This document shows, piece after piece, positions 30,778-41,140 of a DNA stretch of 64,000 nucleotides. A program made the translations under genes and the position numbers. Positions within the stretch are counted from its first letter, which is position 1. Each line of letters begins with the position of its first letter. The notes under the pieces are model-generated. The model saw only the letters and a list, made by a program, of their open reading frames with translations, searched no databases and had not been told where the DNA came from. The stretch is from Nissolia schottii (taxonomy: Eukaryota > Streptophyta > Magnoliopsida > Fabales > Fabaceae): NCBI GenBank assembly GCA_003254905.1, contig QANU01084557.1, positions 1-64,000 on the forward strand, in the 5' to 3' direction.

Positions 30778-32920
30778 TTTCTAGTAGTATATTTAAAAAT
30801 ATTACTAATTACGGTTTCGCTAAACCGGGTGGCGAATTTGAGTTGAATTCGCCAATTTCGCCAGCGTTAGTGGCAAATTAAAGGGAGATTCGCCAACCTT
30901 AGCAACGAATTAACGTAACATTCGCCAACATTAGTGGCGGATTTGCGATAAATTCGCCAACCTCATAGGCGAATCTGACGTGCCGCGCCACGCAGTGCAC
31001 GGATGTCACGTCAGTCAAAACCGTGGTAGTTGTGTAAAATGTTTTGAAACAGGGGTATTTTGTTAATTAGTTTGTATCACAAGGGTATTATAGTAAAATT
31101 CTCTATATATTGGTCTTCTATGATCTCCAGTCAAGTCAATGAATTAAAATAGGACTGATTTATGTTACAATTGATTTACTAAGACAATAATTGATCATGA
31201 TGCATAGGGAGATAGGGGAAAAAATTAATAACAGAGCGTTAAAGGGAGTCTAATTGTAGAAAAAATGACAAATTATTAGTTTTACTTGAATCTGTAGCGC
31301 CCAGATGCGCGGAGTGTACCATTAACAATAAACATATTTAACAATGTAAATATATAACTTAGCCAAAAATGTGTTATTAATTTGTTAAGCATGTAATGAA
31401 GATAAATCCTTGACATTGTCAAAATAAGATTGTTTTTACAATAAAGATGGTCACTTTACATTTCTAAAAACCTCACTGTACACAATATTAATGGTCTTTA
31501 TATTTTTCGGTCACTTGTCATGACATATTAATATCTTTAGCTCATTGCGATTGGTCACTCTATTGATTGCATCATATAATTGTATGTGGGTAAAAATGAC
31601 CTTATTTAAGATTAGACCAAACCTTTGACAAAAATTGTCATTAATTCTTATTGTCGATTGGTCATCCCATACAACACTATAATGGGAAATTATCTTCTTT
31701 GAAACAAATGAAAGTTTGATGTTAGAATGTGTTAGAGTTATCATGGGGACGAAGAACTTATATCCAACAGTGTTACCTGTTATAATTTTTGCTTCAACAC
31801 TCTAGTGTCTAATTTAGTAATTACAAACCTAGTACTATTATGGGATAAATTATTATCCCAACTCTTAACAATCTTAAACANTTTCTAGTAGTATATTTAA
31901 AAATATTACTAATTACGGTTTCGCTAAACCGGGTGGCGAATTTGGGTTGAATTCGCCAATTTCGCCAGCGTTAGTGGCAAATTAAAGGGAGATTCGCCAA
32001 CCTCATAGGCGAATCTGACGTGCCGCGCCACGCAGCGCACGGATGTCACGTCAGTCAAAACCGTGGTAGTTGTGTAAAATGTTTTGAAACAGGGGTATTT
32101 TGTTAATTAGTTTGTATCACAGGGGTATTATAGTAAAATTCTCTATATATTGGTCTTCTATGATCTCCAGTCAAGTCAATGAATTAAAATAGGACTGATT
32201 TATGTTACAATTGATTTACTAAGACAATAATTGATCATGATGCATAGGGAGATAGGGGAAAAAATTAATAACAGAGCGTTAAAGGGAGTCTAATTGTAGA
32301 AAAAATGACAAATTATTAGTTTTACTTGAATCTGTAGCGCCCAGATGCGCGGAGTGTACCATTAACAATAAACATATTTAACAATGTAAATATATAACTT
32401 AGCCAAAAATGTGTTATTAATTTGTTAAGCATGTAATGAAGATAAATCCTTGACATTGTCAAAATAAGATTGTTTTTACAATAAAGATGGTCACTTTACA
32501 TTTCTAAAAACCTCACTGTACACAATATTAATGGTCTTTATATTTTTCGGTCACTTGTCATGACATATTAATATCTTTAGCTCATTGCGATTGGTCACTC
32601 TATTGATTGCATCATATAATTGTATGTGGGTAAAAATGACCTTATTTAAGATTAGACCAAACCTTTGACAAAAATTGTCATTAATTCTTATTGTCGATTG
32701 GTCATCCCATACAACACCATAATGGGAAATTATCTTCTTTGAAACAAATGAAAGTTTGATGTTAGAATGTGTTAGAGTTATCATGGGGACGAAGAACTTA
32801 TATCCAACAGTGTTACCTGTTATAATTTTTGCTTCAACACTCTAGTGTCTAATTTAGTAATTACAAACCTAGTACTATTATGGGATAAATTATTATCCCA
32901 ACTCTTAACAATCTTAAACA
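30778..32920. repeat. About 1.1-kb direct duplication across a single N (31881)
   Basis: 30778-31880 and 31882-32920 are near-identical and separated by one N. The first copy is about 64 bp longer, the difference lying between two gattcgccaacct-type repeats near 30890-30965. The duplicated stretch includes the right end of the CACTA-like element, the right terminus of the Mutator-like element, one copy of its target duplication, and gene B's displaced upstream flank. An overlap not collapsed at a contig join is the simplest reading; the internal difference suggests two haplotypes. Confidence 0.85.
31104..31295 (-). promoter_or_regulatory. Displaced 5' flank of gene B
   Basis: From the target duplication TATATATTGG onward this matches gene A's upstream sequence at 13230-13423 (tcaagtcaatgaattaaaat, gacaaattattagttttac). 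It is therefore the original distal promoter of gene B, now about 5 kb from its start codon. It is repeated at 32144-32335 by the N-joined duplication. Confidence 0.7.
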
Positions 32921-33131
32921 CTAAAGTTTGCTCCTTATAAATAAAGTGGTTCCAAGACTTACTGCAATAGTTTTCATCCAAAATATTTTAGAGTTGCATT
33001 GGCCAATTCATTTTTTCCCCTTCTTCAAACACTAATATGTATTGCAGTCTCTAGTTATTGCCCTTTCGTATTGACAACCAGAAAAAAAAAACACAATTTA
33101 GTGGCGATTTTTTGTAGCAGTTGTTGAAATG
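32921..33131. other. Non-coding spacer
   Basis: AT-rich sequence between the duplicated stretch and an LTR border. Nothing recognisable. Confidence 0.5.
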
Positions 33132-35560
33132 TGATAACTCTCCCATGAGAGTTATCTTTGCTTGTCCTCTCATATCTCTTTTAGAATAACTCTTGCATTT
33201 TCTAGGAAATTTAGCATCATATATAATGCATTATTGAATAAATTTGTTTCTCTTTAGGCTTAGCAAAAATCATCCATTGAAGGCTTGTTCATGGTTTTAC
33301 AGGTCCCGAGATCTCTAAGGAAGTAAGAAGAACAAGGAGGAATTTAGAACGTACACCAAACCTTCAACCCTGGCCACCAAGCACTAAACATGGTGCTTGG
33401 TCGCTGGAGTTTCAGTTCTCACAGGGCTAATGCAGGAAGTTGGGGCTCGAATGCTAGATCTGGCGCTCGAGCACCAAGATGACAATGTTTCGAGCTCAGA
33501 CGCGAAATCAAAATGCAAATCAACATGTTTTCTAATTTGGCACTCAAGCGCTAGCGCTAGCGCCCGAGCGCCAGGACAATAACCGTGCAAGCTCGACGCG
33601 GAATCAACACGCTTTTTTGACTTAGGGGTGAGGTTATAAAAAGGGACAAGAAGAACAAAGAAAAATCATCACCTAGAGCTAGAAATCACTAAAAATATAG
33701 TTTTGGGAGAGAATTTGAGAGTTATGAAGGGGGTCAAGGAGCTTCATCATTCCTTATTTCGCCATTATGATGTATTATTCTTCTCCCTCTCTTTATCACC
33801 TTGTGTTGTTTTCAAAATCAAGGATGAATTAATCCTTTTTAGGTTAGAGTCTTGATGCAACTTATGTTGAATTCTAATTTTGATTCGAGGTTATACAATA
33901 ATTATTTGTTTGTCGTTTAAGTTAATTCTTCTATGCTTAATGCTTTGGTTGCCTGATCAACAATCATAAGAATCTTACTCTTGTATGCAATTTGAGAAAA
34001 GGAGTGCATGAGTGCAAGTGAAGAATTAACCACAAGCTAGCTATAATTAGAGATAATTTGTGTGGTTTGTGCAATCGTGTTAGAGAAATCATAGAACACT
34101 AATGCTTTTGCCTAGCATGTTCATACTAAGAGATTAGGTGTTTGGTTAGGTTGACAAAAAATCGTTAACTATCGAGAGAGGTTAGTGATTAAGAGTAGAT
34201 CTCTGATTGTTAACGGAGTCAAACTAGAACTAAATAACTGAGATTAAATTTAAAAAATTATCATAGTCGAATTCAAGTACCCTAACCCTCTTTATCAATT
34301 GAATTAATCCTTTTTCGTTGTCTTCATAATTATTAATTTTTCTGGTTGTCATTCGTATCATTTGAACAAGAACGACATCATTCTTTTTAAATACTCATAA
34401 TTATCAATAAATTTGCACAATTAATTTTTCCTCGTGGGATCAACAACGTGAGTGTATTATACTCGATTTTATTACATATACAACATGGTATGCTTGTCAA
34501 GAAAATTCGTATCAAGTTTTTGGCATCATTGTCGGGGACAAATTCTATTGCTTAATTTATCGATTTTTACTTAGAGTTGAAAGTTTATTGCTTTATTTTA
34601 ATTTTGTCTTATTGAAAGGTTAGAGTCTTGATGCAACTTATGTTGAATTCTAATTTTGATTCGAGGTTATACAATAATTATTTGTATGTCGTTTAAGTTA
34701 ATTCTTCTATGCTTAATGCTTTGGTTGCCTGATCAACAATCATAAGAATCTTACTCTTGTATGCAATTTGAGAAAAGGAGTGCATGAGTGCAAGTGAAGA
34801 ATTAACCACAAGCTAGCTATAATTAGAGATAATTTGTGTGGTTTGTGCAATCGTGTTAGAGAAATCATAGAACACTAATGCTTTTGCCTAGCATGTTCAT
34901 ACTAAGAGATTAGGTGTTTGGTTAGGTTGACAAAAAATCGTTAACTATCGAGAGAGGTTAGTGATTAAGAGTAGATCTCTGATTGTTAACGGAGTCAAAC
35001 TAGAACTAAATAACTGAGATTAAATTTAAAAAATTATCATAGTCGAATTCAAGTACCCTAACCCTCTTTATCAATTGAATTAATCCTTTTTCGTTGTCTT
35101 CATAATTATTAATTTTTCTGGTTGTCATTCGTATCATTTGAACAAGAACGACATCATTCTTTTTAAATACTCATAATTATCAATAAATTTGCACAATTAA
35201 TTTTTCCTCGTGGGATCAACAACGTGAGTGTATTATACTCGATTTTATTACATATACAACATGGTATGCTTGTCAAGAAAATTCGTATCAAGTTTTTGGC
35301 ATCATTGTCGGGGACAAATTCTATTGCTTAATTTATCGATTTTTACTTAGAGTTGAAAGTTTATTGCTTTATTTTAATTTTGTCTTATGATTTTCTTTTC
35401 TATTCCTCTATTACCTTCACATGGTCTATTAGTGATTTCAAGAGATATTTAGAATGAATGATGCAACCGAATATGGTACGGAATGGATTTGTTAGTGTGG
35501 TGGTGGCCATTCGGTATGGGACTGTACTCCTTGTGAGTGGTATGTTCTAATCCCATATAC
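33132..35560 (+). mobile_element. Athila-like Ty3/gypsy fossil: LTR and leader
   Basis: The LTR starts TGATAACTCTCCCATGAGAG at 33132 and ends ...CGTATCA at 34514. It is followed by a decayed primer-binding site TGGCATCATTGTCGGGGA (34521-34538), which compares with the tRNA-Asp site TGGCGCCGTTGCCGGGGA of Athila elements. A TATA-like ggttataaaaaggg lies near 33633, after a stretch rich in gcgctagcgc-type words. Part of the LTR, the primer site and the leader are repeated by a 777-bp tandem duplication. A short leader/gag-like stretch follows to about 35560, with no further parts. Incomplete and old. The LTR at 55246 belongs to the same family. Confidence 0.7.
33841..35394. repeat. 777-bp tandem duplication
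   Basis: aggttagagtcttgatgcaa starts at 33841 and 34618; the copies differ by very few bases over 777 bp. The unit spans the end of an Athila-like LTR and its leader. There is no N between the copies. Either a recent tandem duplication or an assembly artefact of the kind seen at the N joints. Confidence 0.9.
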
Positions 35561-36246
35561 AAATTTTTTTTCCTTTAACAAGCATTGTGGCAAAAATTTC
35601 CACCACAAAAGTTTTTTCATTTTTCTTACTTTTTTTTATTTGGTTTGCGACAGATATTTTCACTGCAAATGCTTAGTTTTTTTTCTTTTTCTGAAATGTC
35701 CTTTGTGACGAATTTTTTCGCGGCAAATTCCATCACGAAGCTGCTTTGGAGTGATATTGCTAAGTAAATCATAGCCAGTAAGGTACTCATTCACTGATTC
35801 AATATGTACTCTATGGTATTGGTATTATATATTCATATATGAGATCTGTTGAGAATTGTGGCCCATTTTTTAAGTTTGGAGTTTTTTTGGGTGTTTCATA
35901 AGGTTTGGTTACTAACTTATAAATAGTTACTTCTGAAAATTATAACCTAGGACTAAAATGATTAACCTTCTATCTTATTGTTTTTGCATCCAAAAACTGA
36001 TTCAATAAGATGGAACTGTAGCTGCTCTACGATTGCAGACAAATCAATTTGGGTGAACTGCGTGAACAAATTTCTGTGTCGTTTTGCGTTTCTTTCGTTG
36101 CTTGCTCTAAATTCATTGTTACATCTATCACCAACAAGATCTTATAATTTTCTCATATAATCTTCGTGTTTCATAACACTTAGCAATACAAACATATCCT
36201 TCTTGCCTCTTATTATTTTCTATGCTCTGTCATAGATCTTAACATC

Positions 36247-36250
<4 letters not shown>
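35561..36250. other. Intergenic stretch downstream of gene C
   Basis: AT-rich with several inverted-looking words such as tttgtgacgaattttttcgc and ggcaaattcc at 35640-35745 that resemble transposon subterminal repeats. The short frames have no recognisable product. Confidence 0.4.

Positions 36251-36279
<29 letters not shown>
36249..36279. repeat. (AT)n microsatellite next to gene C stop
   Basis: About 28 bp of ta/at repeats ending at the gene C stop codon region. Confidence 0.9.
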
Positions 36280-36281
<2 letters not shown>

Positions 36282-39200
36282 TGATAGAGTTCATTGGGCA
36301 ATCGCGGGGTCAGAAGAATTTGCAATGGAGTCAACTTGGGCATGGTTATCCCCGAGCCTTCTCTCATGTCAACAGGTTCATCCATTGGCATATCCAAATC
36401 AAACCCTTGAAGCAAACGAGCAAGTGTCAGGTGGCTCAATTGTGTGGCAAACGTGATTCCAGGGCAAGCCCTTCTACCCGTTCCAAAAGGAAGGAACTCA
36501 AAATTGCGACTTTCATAAAGTTCTCCATTGCTAGTAATAAACCTCTCTGGCCAAAACTTCTCAGGCTCTGACCAAATGCTTGGATCTCTATGTAATTTCC
36601 ACACGTTGGCAATTAGACATGTCCCTTTAGGTACATAATAGCCTTGAATGTGGCAATCTTCTCTTGCGTCGTGAGGCACCAACAGAGGCGCTGGTGGGTA
36701 TAACCTTAGAGTTTCCCTCACGATTGCTTGCAAATAAACAAGATTTTTTATGTCTGATGCTTCTACCTTTCTGTCCCTACCAACATGAAGGTCAAGCTCC
36801 TCTTGTGCACGCTTCAGAGCATGCTTATTGTTCAACAACAAGGCTAGAACCCATGTCATTTCAATGGATGTCGTGTCTGCCCCAGCTACCAAAAGATTCT
36901 AAATACGAAAATTAAGTTGACGTGTCAGAAAATAATAATAATAATGCTAGAAAATAAATAAATAAAATGTCAATCCGCGTTATTATCGGGTAAAAATACT
37001 TGTAGAGATTGCATGCAAGGGTACAAATTGAGTGAATGATTTCTCTCTTTGTTAAATTTGCACATACGAATTACTTTAATATGTAATAAGAAAATAACTT
37101 TTCAGTCTTTAATATTATTAAAAGGTGACTTGAGTTAGTCACTGAAATGCAAATAAATCAAACTAATTCTTCAAATTTAAAATTGAGTTACTGAATTTAA
37201 TACTAATTACAACATTTGTCCAATGTTACATAGCTTTTTTTTTTTGGGTCAAATGCACACATATTAAGAAATTAATTAATTTTCAAATGCTCAAAGAAAA
37301 TTTTAAGTGTTTAAATTAAATTATATTTCAATAAGTGTGATAAAAAATAAACAGCTTATGATAAATAAGAGTAAAATTGAAAATATGTTAATTAATATTA
37401 TCTTAATCTAATTAAACAATAATTAATTTTAGACAAAATTTTAAATAAAAAATGACATATAAGAATGGATGAAAGAAGTAATGTTTAGACAAAAGGTACC
37501 AACTCCCACGGAATTTTTAAATTTTGACTTAGTTATAATTAATTCTTTTGAATATCTTTTTCTTATTCTTTAAATATATGTTGATACACATGTATATTTT
37601 TATTAGTCAAACTCAATTTATCAATGTGACAATCTGCTATTAGTTAAAAATATGCTAAAAAAATTAACTATTTTTATTAGAACTAATGAAGATGCAAGCA
37701 TTTTCATGTCTTCAATTCTTTACAATTGTTAGTAACCATTTTTATTAGTTACAAATAAGAAGTTAATAGCATTTTTTGTAATTGTGAGGATAAAATTGAA
37801 ACAAAAATTAAATACTAAAAAGAGTTATATTTAGGTATTCTCTTTATTATCAGTATAGATTAATACACTAATTAATTAAACTCATTTTTTTTTCTCTCTA
37901 AAATCTCCGAGTGATAAAACCCAATGTGTTGAAGTACAATCCACGTAGTGGGAAAGGGGAAATACCACAGCACAGACAATAACTTACGAAGCTAGGTAAC
38001 TTGAATTTGAAAAATTACTATTGACTATGTAATTTTTTTAATCTAAAATATTTTATTATGATGAGATTAATTTTTATTCACTAAAAATGCAAAAAAAATT
38101 TGACATTGTCGAGTAATAATATTTTATTATTTTCATAATTTTTAATTATTTTCTCCACAAATTTTTTAAGACAAAAAAATACATAAAATGAAAAGATAAA
38201 CTTAATATATTGTTAGTGATCAATCGGATAGAAAAATTGAGGTGAAGTATAATTTTAAACATAATTTATAGTGGACTTTAATTTTAACAAATTTTAAAAA
38301 TAATTTGTTAATTTATTCAAATTTTATAATTGAGTCTGGAGTGTTTGATGTCTGATACTAGGGGTGTTTATAACCCAGTTCGGCCCGCTAACTCATACCG
38401 GCCCGAAGCATTTGAATCGAATTAGGCCCAATTTTAAAAAACTCTAATAAAAATCCGCTACTCTGAATCCGCTGTCTAGAAATGTAGACCTTGTCTAGGT
38501 ATGTAGACCTTACAAAACACACCAGAGAATTTCAAGCAGAAGGAAATCAATTCTTACCAAAACATTTGCCTTGATGATAGTATCAGGGGTCCGACCAGTG
38601 GCAGCATCATGTTCAATAACAGACAGCATGACATCAATGAAATCCTGTTTCTCACCGCCACTCTTCACTTTATGTTCTTCAACCCAGCTTCCCACAAGTG
38701 TGTCCAAATCTTTCGCAGTTTGTTTCATGGACTTGAGCACTCTGCCTTGTATACCCAACCACCCAAATAATGGAATCCAATCCTCAGGAACAGGCTTCCC
38801 ACTTATTCGCATGAACTCCTTTATGAGCTTTACGATTCTGTTCGCCTCCGCATCATCCCCATCTTGCAAGTAGTTGAAATACCTCTTTCCTGCCACCATC
38901 TTTAAGTGTGTTTGGAATTATTTAGTTAAGAATTACTGTCATTTTCAAGTTTCAAAACATTAATATTGATTTTTAAATCGACCCAAATCGTATTTTCAAA
39001 TAAGCATAAATCATGTTTGATCACACTCTAGCTTTATTGCAACCAATCACTAATGATATGTCAAAGTTTTTATGTTCATTTCTTTTCCTTGTATTTTTGT
39101 TATGTTAACAAAAACAATAAAATATCATTTTCTATTTTTATTTATGTATTCATTTCTTTTCTTTCTAAAATTCTGAAATACTGTTTTAATTTTTCTAACT

Positions 39201-40949
39201 CTTTTCTTCACAAATTTTTTAAAATAAAAAAATATTAAATAAAAATAGAAATTTAAAAGATAGTATATGATTAATTATAATGAAAAAAATTGCAATAAAG
39301 TACAATTTTACATATAATTTGAGATAAAAAATAGGCTTAATTAAGTTTTTAGCCCCTGTAAAATTTCAAAGCTTGTTTTTAGTCCATGTGTAAAATTTTT
39401 AGTCCCTATAAAATTTTAAAGTTTGTTTTTAGTCCATCTACTTGGCGGGGGTTAACGGCGCCGATGTGGCTGTTAACTGCGCTGACGTGGCCCTGCCACG
39501 TGGCATAATTATGCCAGGTGGCACGCCACATCAGCACCATTAACCCAGCCAGACAGAGGAATTAAAAACAAACTTTAAAATTTTACAAGGACTAAAAACA
39601 AACTTTGAAATTTTACAGGGACTAAAAACTAAATTTTATTTAAATAATTTTTTTGTGCCTATGAAAGGGTAAAACCAACATCAAACAATTATTTTATTTT
39701 ATATTTATTTTAAATAATTTTAACTAAAATTATTTAAATAATTTTAATCACATATTTAATAATTTAAATAATTTAAAATAATTTTGACATTTTTTTATTA
39801 ATATGAACATGATATAGTAGTTTAAATTATTTAAAGTTTGTTAAAATAAAAATAGTTATTTTTTTATCTGATATTAGTTAGTATAAATATTAAATATATA
39901 TTTGGAACATGTTGATATTGTAATCTTTTTTGTATATTGTCACCATGTTCCAAATGAGTCCTCTTACACGTACACTAAAAAATATACGCCATACATATGC
40001 TCTATACTTATATACATAAAGTTTGTGTTTTAATGTCTGTAATGTTTGTGCACTTAATTAAGTATAATTGAGAATATCATCTATAAGTTTGTAATGTTTG
40101 TGCACTCATGAGAATAAAGTTTGTGCATTATTAATGATGGATGTATGAGTGTATAAAATTGAGTGTACATGTAGCATTTTTGGTTCCGAGTATATATTTA
40201 ATATTTATACTAACTAATATCAATTAAAAAAATATAATTATTTTAACAAATTTTAAATAATTTAAACTACTAATTTAAATATATATATATACATATTTTT
40301 TTTTTTTTGCAAACTTCACCTGAGATATAAGTAACAAATCAAATTAAATCAATTGGAACACTACCTTTGTGATTGCGTTCAAGGTAAAATGTTCCAACCA
40401 CTTATTCATTACCACCTTAACCGAGGAATTTCCGCCAACGTGGATCGCAAAACCCTTGATCAAAGTGTCGATTTCGGACTCATAGACATGCCTGAGCGAT
40501 TCGAGGCGGCGAGCGGAGAGCAGTTCAACTATGATCAACTTCCTGAGCTTCGCCCAGTAGGGGCCCTCAGGAGCCAATCCGAATGCTGCGTGGTTGTAAC
40601 CGAAGTGAGCCCCATGGCTCGTGGTGGGGCGCGAGGACAGAGCTTTGTCGTTGGTGGTGAAGCACTCTTTGATTCCCTCCTGGCTGCAAACCGCAAGTGT
40701 ACGGAATGCTCCGATCCGGAGTTGGAAGATGGGGCCGTACTTATTGGATACGGCGGCAAATGTTCGAGCGAGGGGCTGGTCTCCTAGCAGATACTGGAGG
40801 TGCCCAACCAGAGGTAACGCACCTGATGGTTCTGGCGCCTCAAGTGTTTTGGTGTTGTGGTGACCTGACTTTCTCATCCTCCATATGTTGTAGAGAAGCA
40901 CTAGAGCTATAGCTACCGCTACCATAGATGGTTGGGAAAGGAAATCCAT
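36278..40949 (-). CDS. Cytochrome P450, CYP82 family (gene C), three exons
   Basis: Encodes a 515-residue P450: exon 1 40949-40365 (195 codons, AAG|GTAGTG), exon 2 38899-38558 (114 codons, after TTAAAG, ending TTG|GTAAGA), exon 3 36898-36278 (206 codons plus stop, after TTTAG). Exons 1 and 2 total 309 codons, the same as exon 1 of A and B, which supports this model. Motifs: N-terminal anchor, hinge APEPSGALP, YWAKLR (WxxxR intact), AGADT, ETLR, PERF and heme loop FGTGRRACPG. The extra intron sits at ITK|MVAG, phase 0. The start MDFLSQ is chosen by match to A and B; an in-frame upstream ATG at 41000 would add 17 residues (MHPFKLSSHTKSRSDYS). A duplicated leader places a short uORF upstream. 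All motifs are intact, so it is likely functional; substrate unknown. Confidence 0.9.
36899..38557 (-). other. I-helix intron of gene C
   Basis: 1659 bp in the same position as the single intron of genes A and B. AT-rich. Near 38360-38440, ggggtgtttataacccagtt and cggcccg words resemble the end of a hAT-type miniature element, without a second end. No coding sequence. Confidence 0.6.
39333..39645. mobile_element. Foldback/MITE, about 313 bp, in gene C extra intron
   Basis: Outer inverted repeats: left ttaagtttttagcccctgta...tttttagtcc, right ggactaaaaac...aaattttacagggactaaaa. The arms contain further direct copies of the same words. The centre is GC-rich with inverted pieces (ctgacgtggc and gccacgtgg). 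No TSD was resolved. No coding sequence. Confidence 0.7.
39808..40279. mobile_element. MITE with about 97-bp inverted ends, 472 bp, in gene C extra intron
   Basis: The left end (39808-39905) and right end (40180-40279) are inverted copies sharing gatattagttagtataaat and attaaatatatat. The interior holds gtaatgtttgtgcac words and a tgtacatgtagcatttttg stretch close to the terminus of the TIR element in gene B's intron (23481-25038). Non-coding. Confidence 0.7.
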
Positions 40950-41140
40950 GCTGTAATCTGATCTCGACTTAGTGTGAGATGAGAGCTTAAAAGGATGCAT
41001 GGTTACACTAGTTTGAGAAGTATCCTAGCTGTTATATGAAAGGAAATCCATGCTGTAATCTGATCTCGACTTAGTGTGAGATGAGAGGTTAAAAGGATGC
41101 ATGGTTACGCTATTTTGAAAAGTATCCTAGCTGTTATCCT
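40937..41140 (-). repeat. 102-bp tandem duplication of gene C leader including the start codon
   Basis: aggaaatccatgctgtaatc starts at 40939 and at 41041. The duplicated unit contains the 5' leader and the first codons (MDFLS). A third partial repeat (gagaagtatcctagctgtta) follows at about 41150. The upstream copy therefore brings a second ATG into the transcript leader. A TATA-like ACTATATAAC lies on the minus strand at about 41163-41172, upstream of both copies. Confidence 0.85.
41025..41051 (-). CDS. uORF of gene C, eight codons (MDFLSYNS)
   Basis: The duplicated start codon at 41051 opens MDFLSYNS followed by TAG. Its first five residues equal the start of the P450, because the leader duplication copied them. 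It lies about 100 bp before the true start and, if transcription begins at the TATA-like site near 41170, would be the first ATG met by the ribosome. Translation is inferred and has not been shown. Confidence 0.45.
   Translation of the reverse strand: MDFLSYNS

Larger units (their letters stand above)
27382..30789. mobile_element. CACTA-like non-autonomous element nested in the Mutator-like insertion
   Basis: Both ends are packed with ttaccgtcgg and its complement ccgacggtaa: about ten copies at 27405-27720 and about twelve at 30345-30775, in direct and inverted orientation. This is the subterminal architecture of CACTA (En/Spm) elements. The termini read aacaacaagaaaaaaggct on the left and, inverted, actactagaaatatgact on the right, each followed by attaccgtc; both are slightly decayed from CACTACWAGAAA. 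No transposase is visible. The middle contains an exon-like fragment (28976-29045), another copy of the arm repeat (28053-28268), and a GC-rich leader-like duplication (30010-30287). The 3-bp target duplication is not certain. Confidence 0.7.
26131..31103. mobile_element. Mutator-like composite insertion at the gene B promoter, 4973 bp
   Basis: The flanking direct repeats TATATATTGG at 26121-26130 and 31104-31113 are exact 10-bp copies; gene A has this site uninterrupted (13230-13237 region). The ends form a TIR of about 40 bp: GACAATTTTATTATAATAC on the left and, inverted, GAGAATTTTACTATAATAC on the right, followed by tgtgatacaaactaatta on both. A 9-10 bp duplication with such TIRs fits Mutator-like elements. 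There is no transposase. Inside are a long hairpin (26175-26697), two copies of a dispersed arm repeat, and a CACTA-like element (27382-30789), so this is a nest and not a single unit. Its right-end family also forms the foldback at 15001-17285, so related elements flank gene B on both sides. Confidence 0.8.
38900..40364 (-). other. Extra intron of gene C (absent in A and B)
   Basis: 1465 bp with a weak donor (GTAGTG) and acceptor (TTAAAG), and a plausible branch site TTAACTAAAT about 30 bp before the acceptor. More than half consists of two foldback elements (39333-39645 and 39808-40279). Genes A and B are continuous across the same codon boundary. Confidence 0.75.

Noticed and set aside
31511-32784. 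Two copies of a 77-residue minus-strand open frame (31511-31744 and 32551-32784), suggesting a conserved small gene
   Set aside because: The copies are products of the N-joined duplication, so identity is not conservation; no family recognised and no codon-level evidence.
33841-35394. Tandem copies taken as the two LTRs of one element
   Set aside because: The duplicated unit spans the LTR end plus primer site and leader, so it cannot be an LTR pair.
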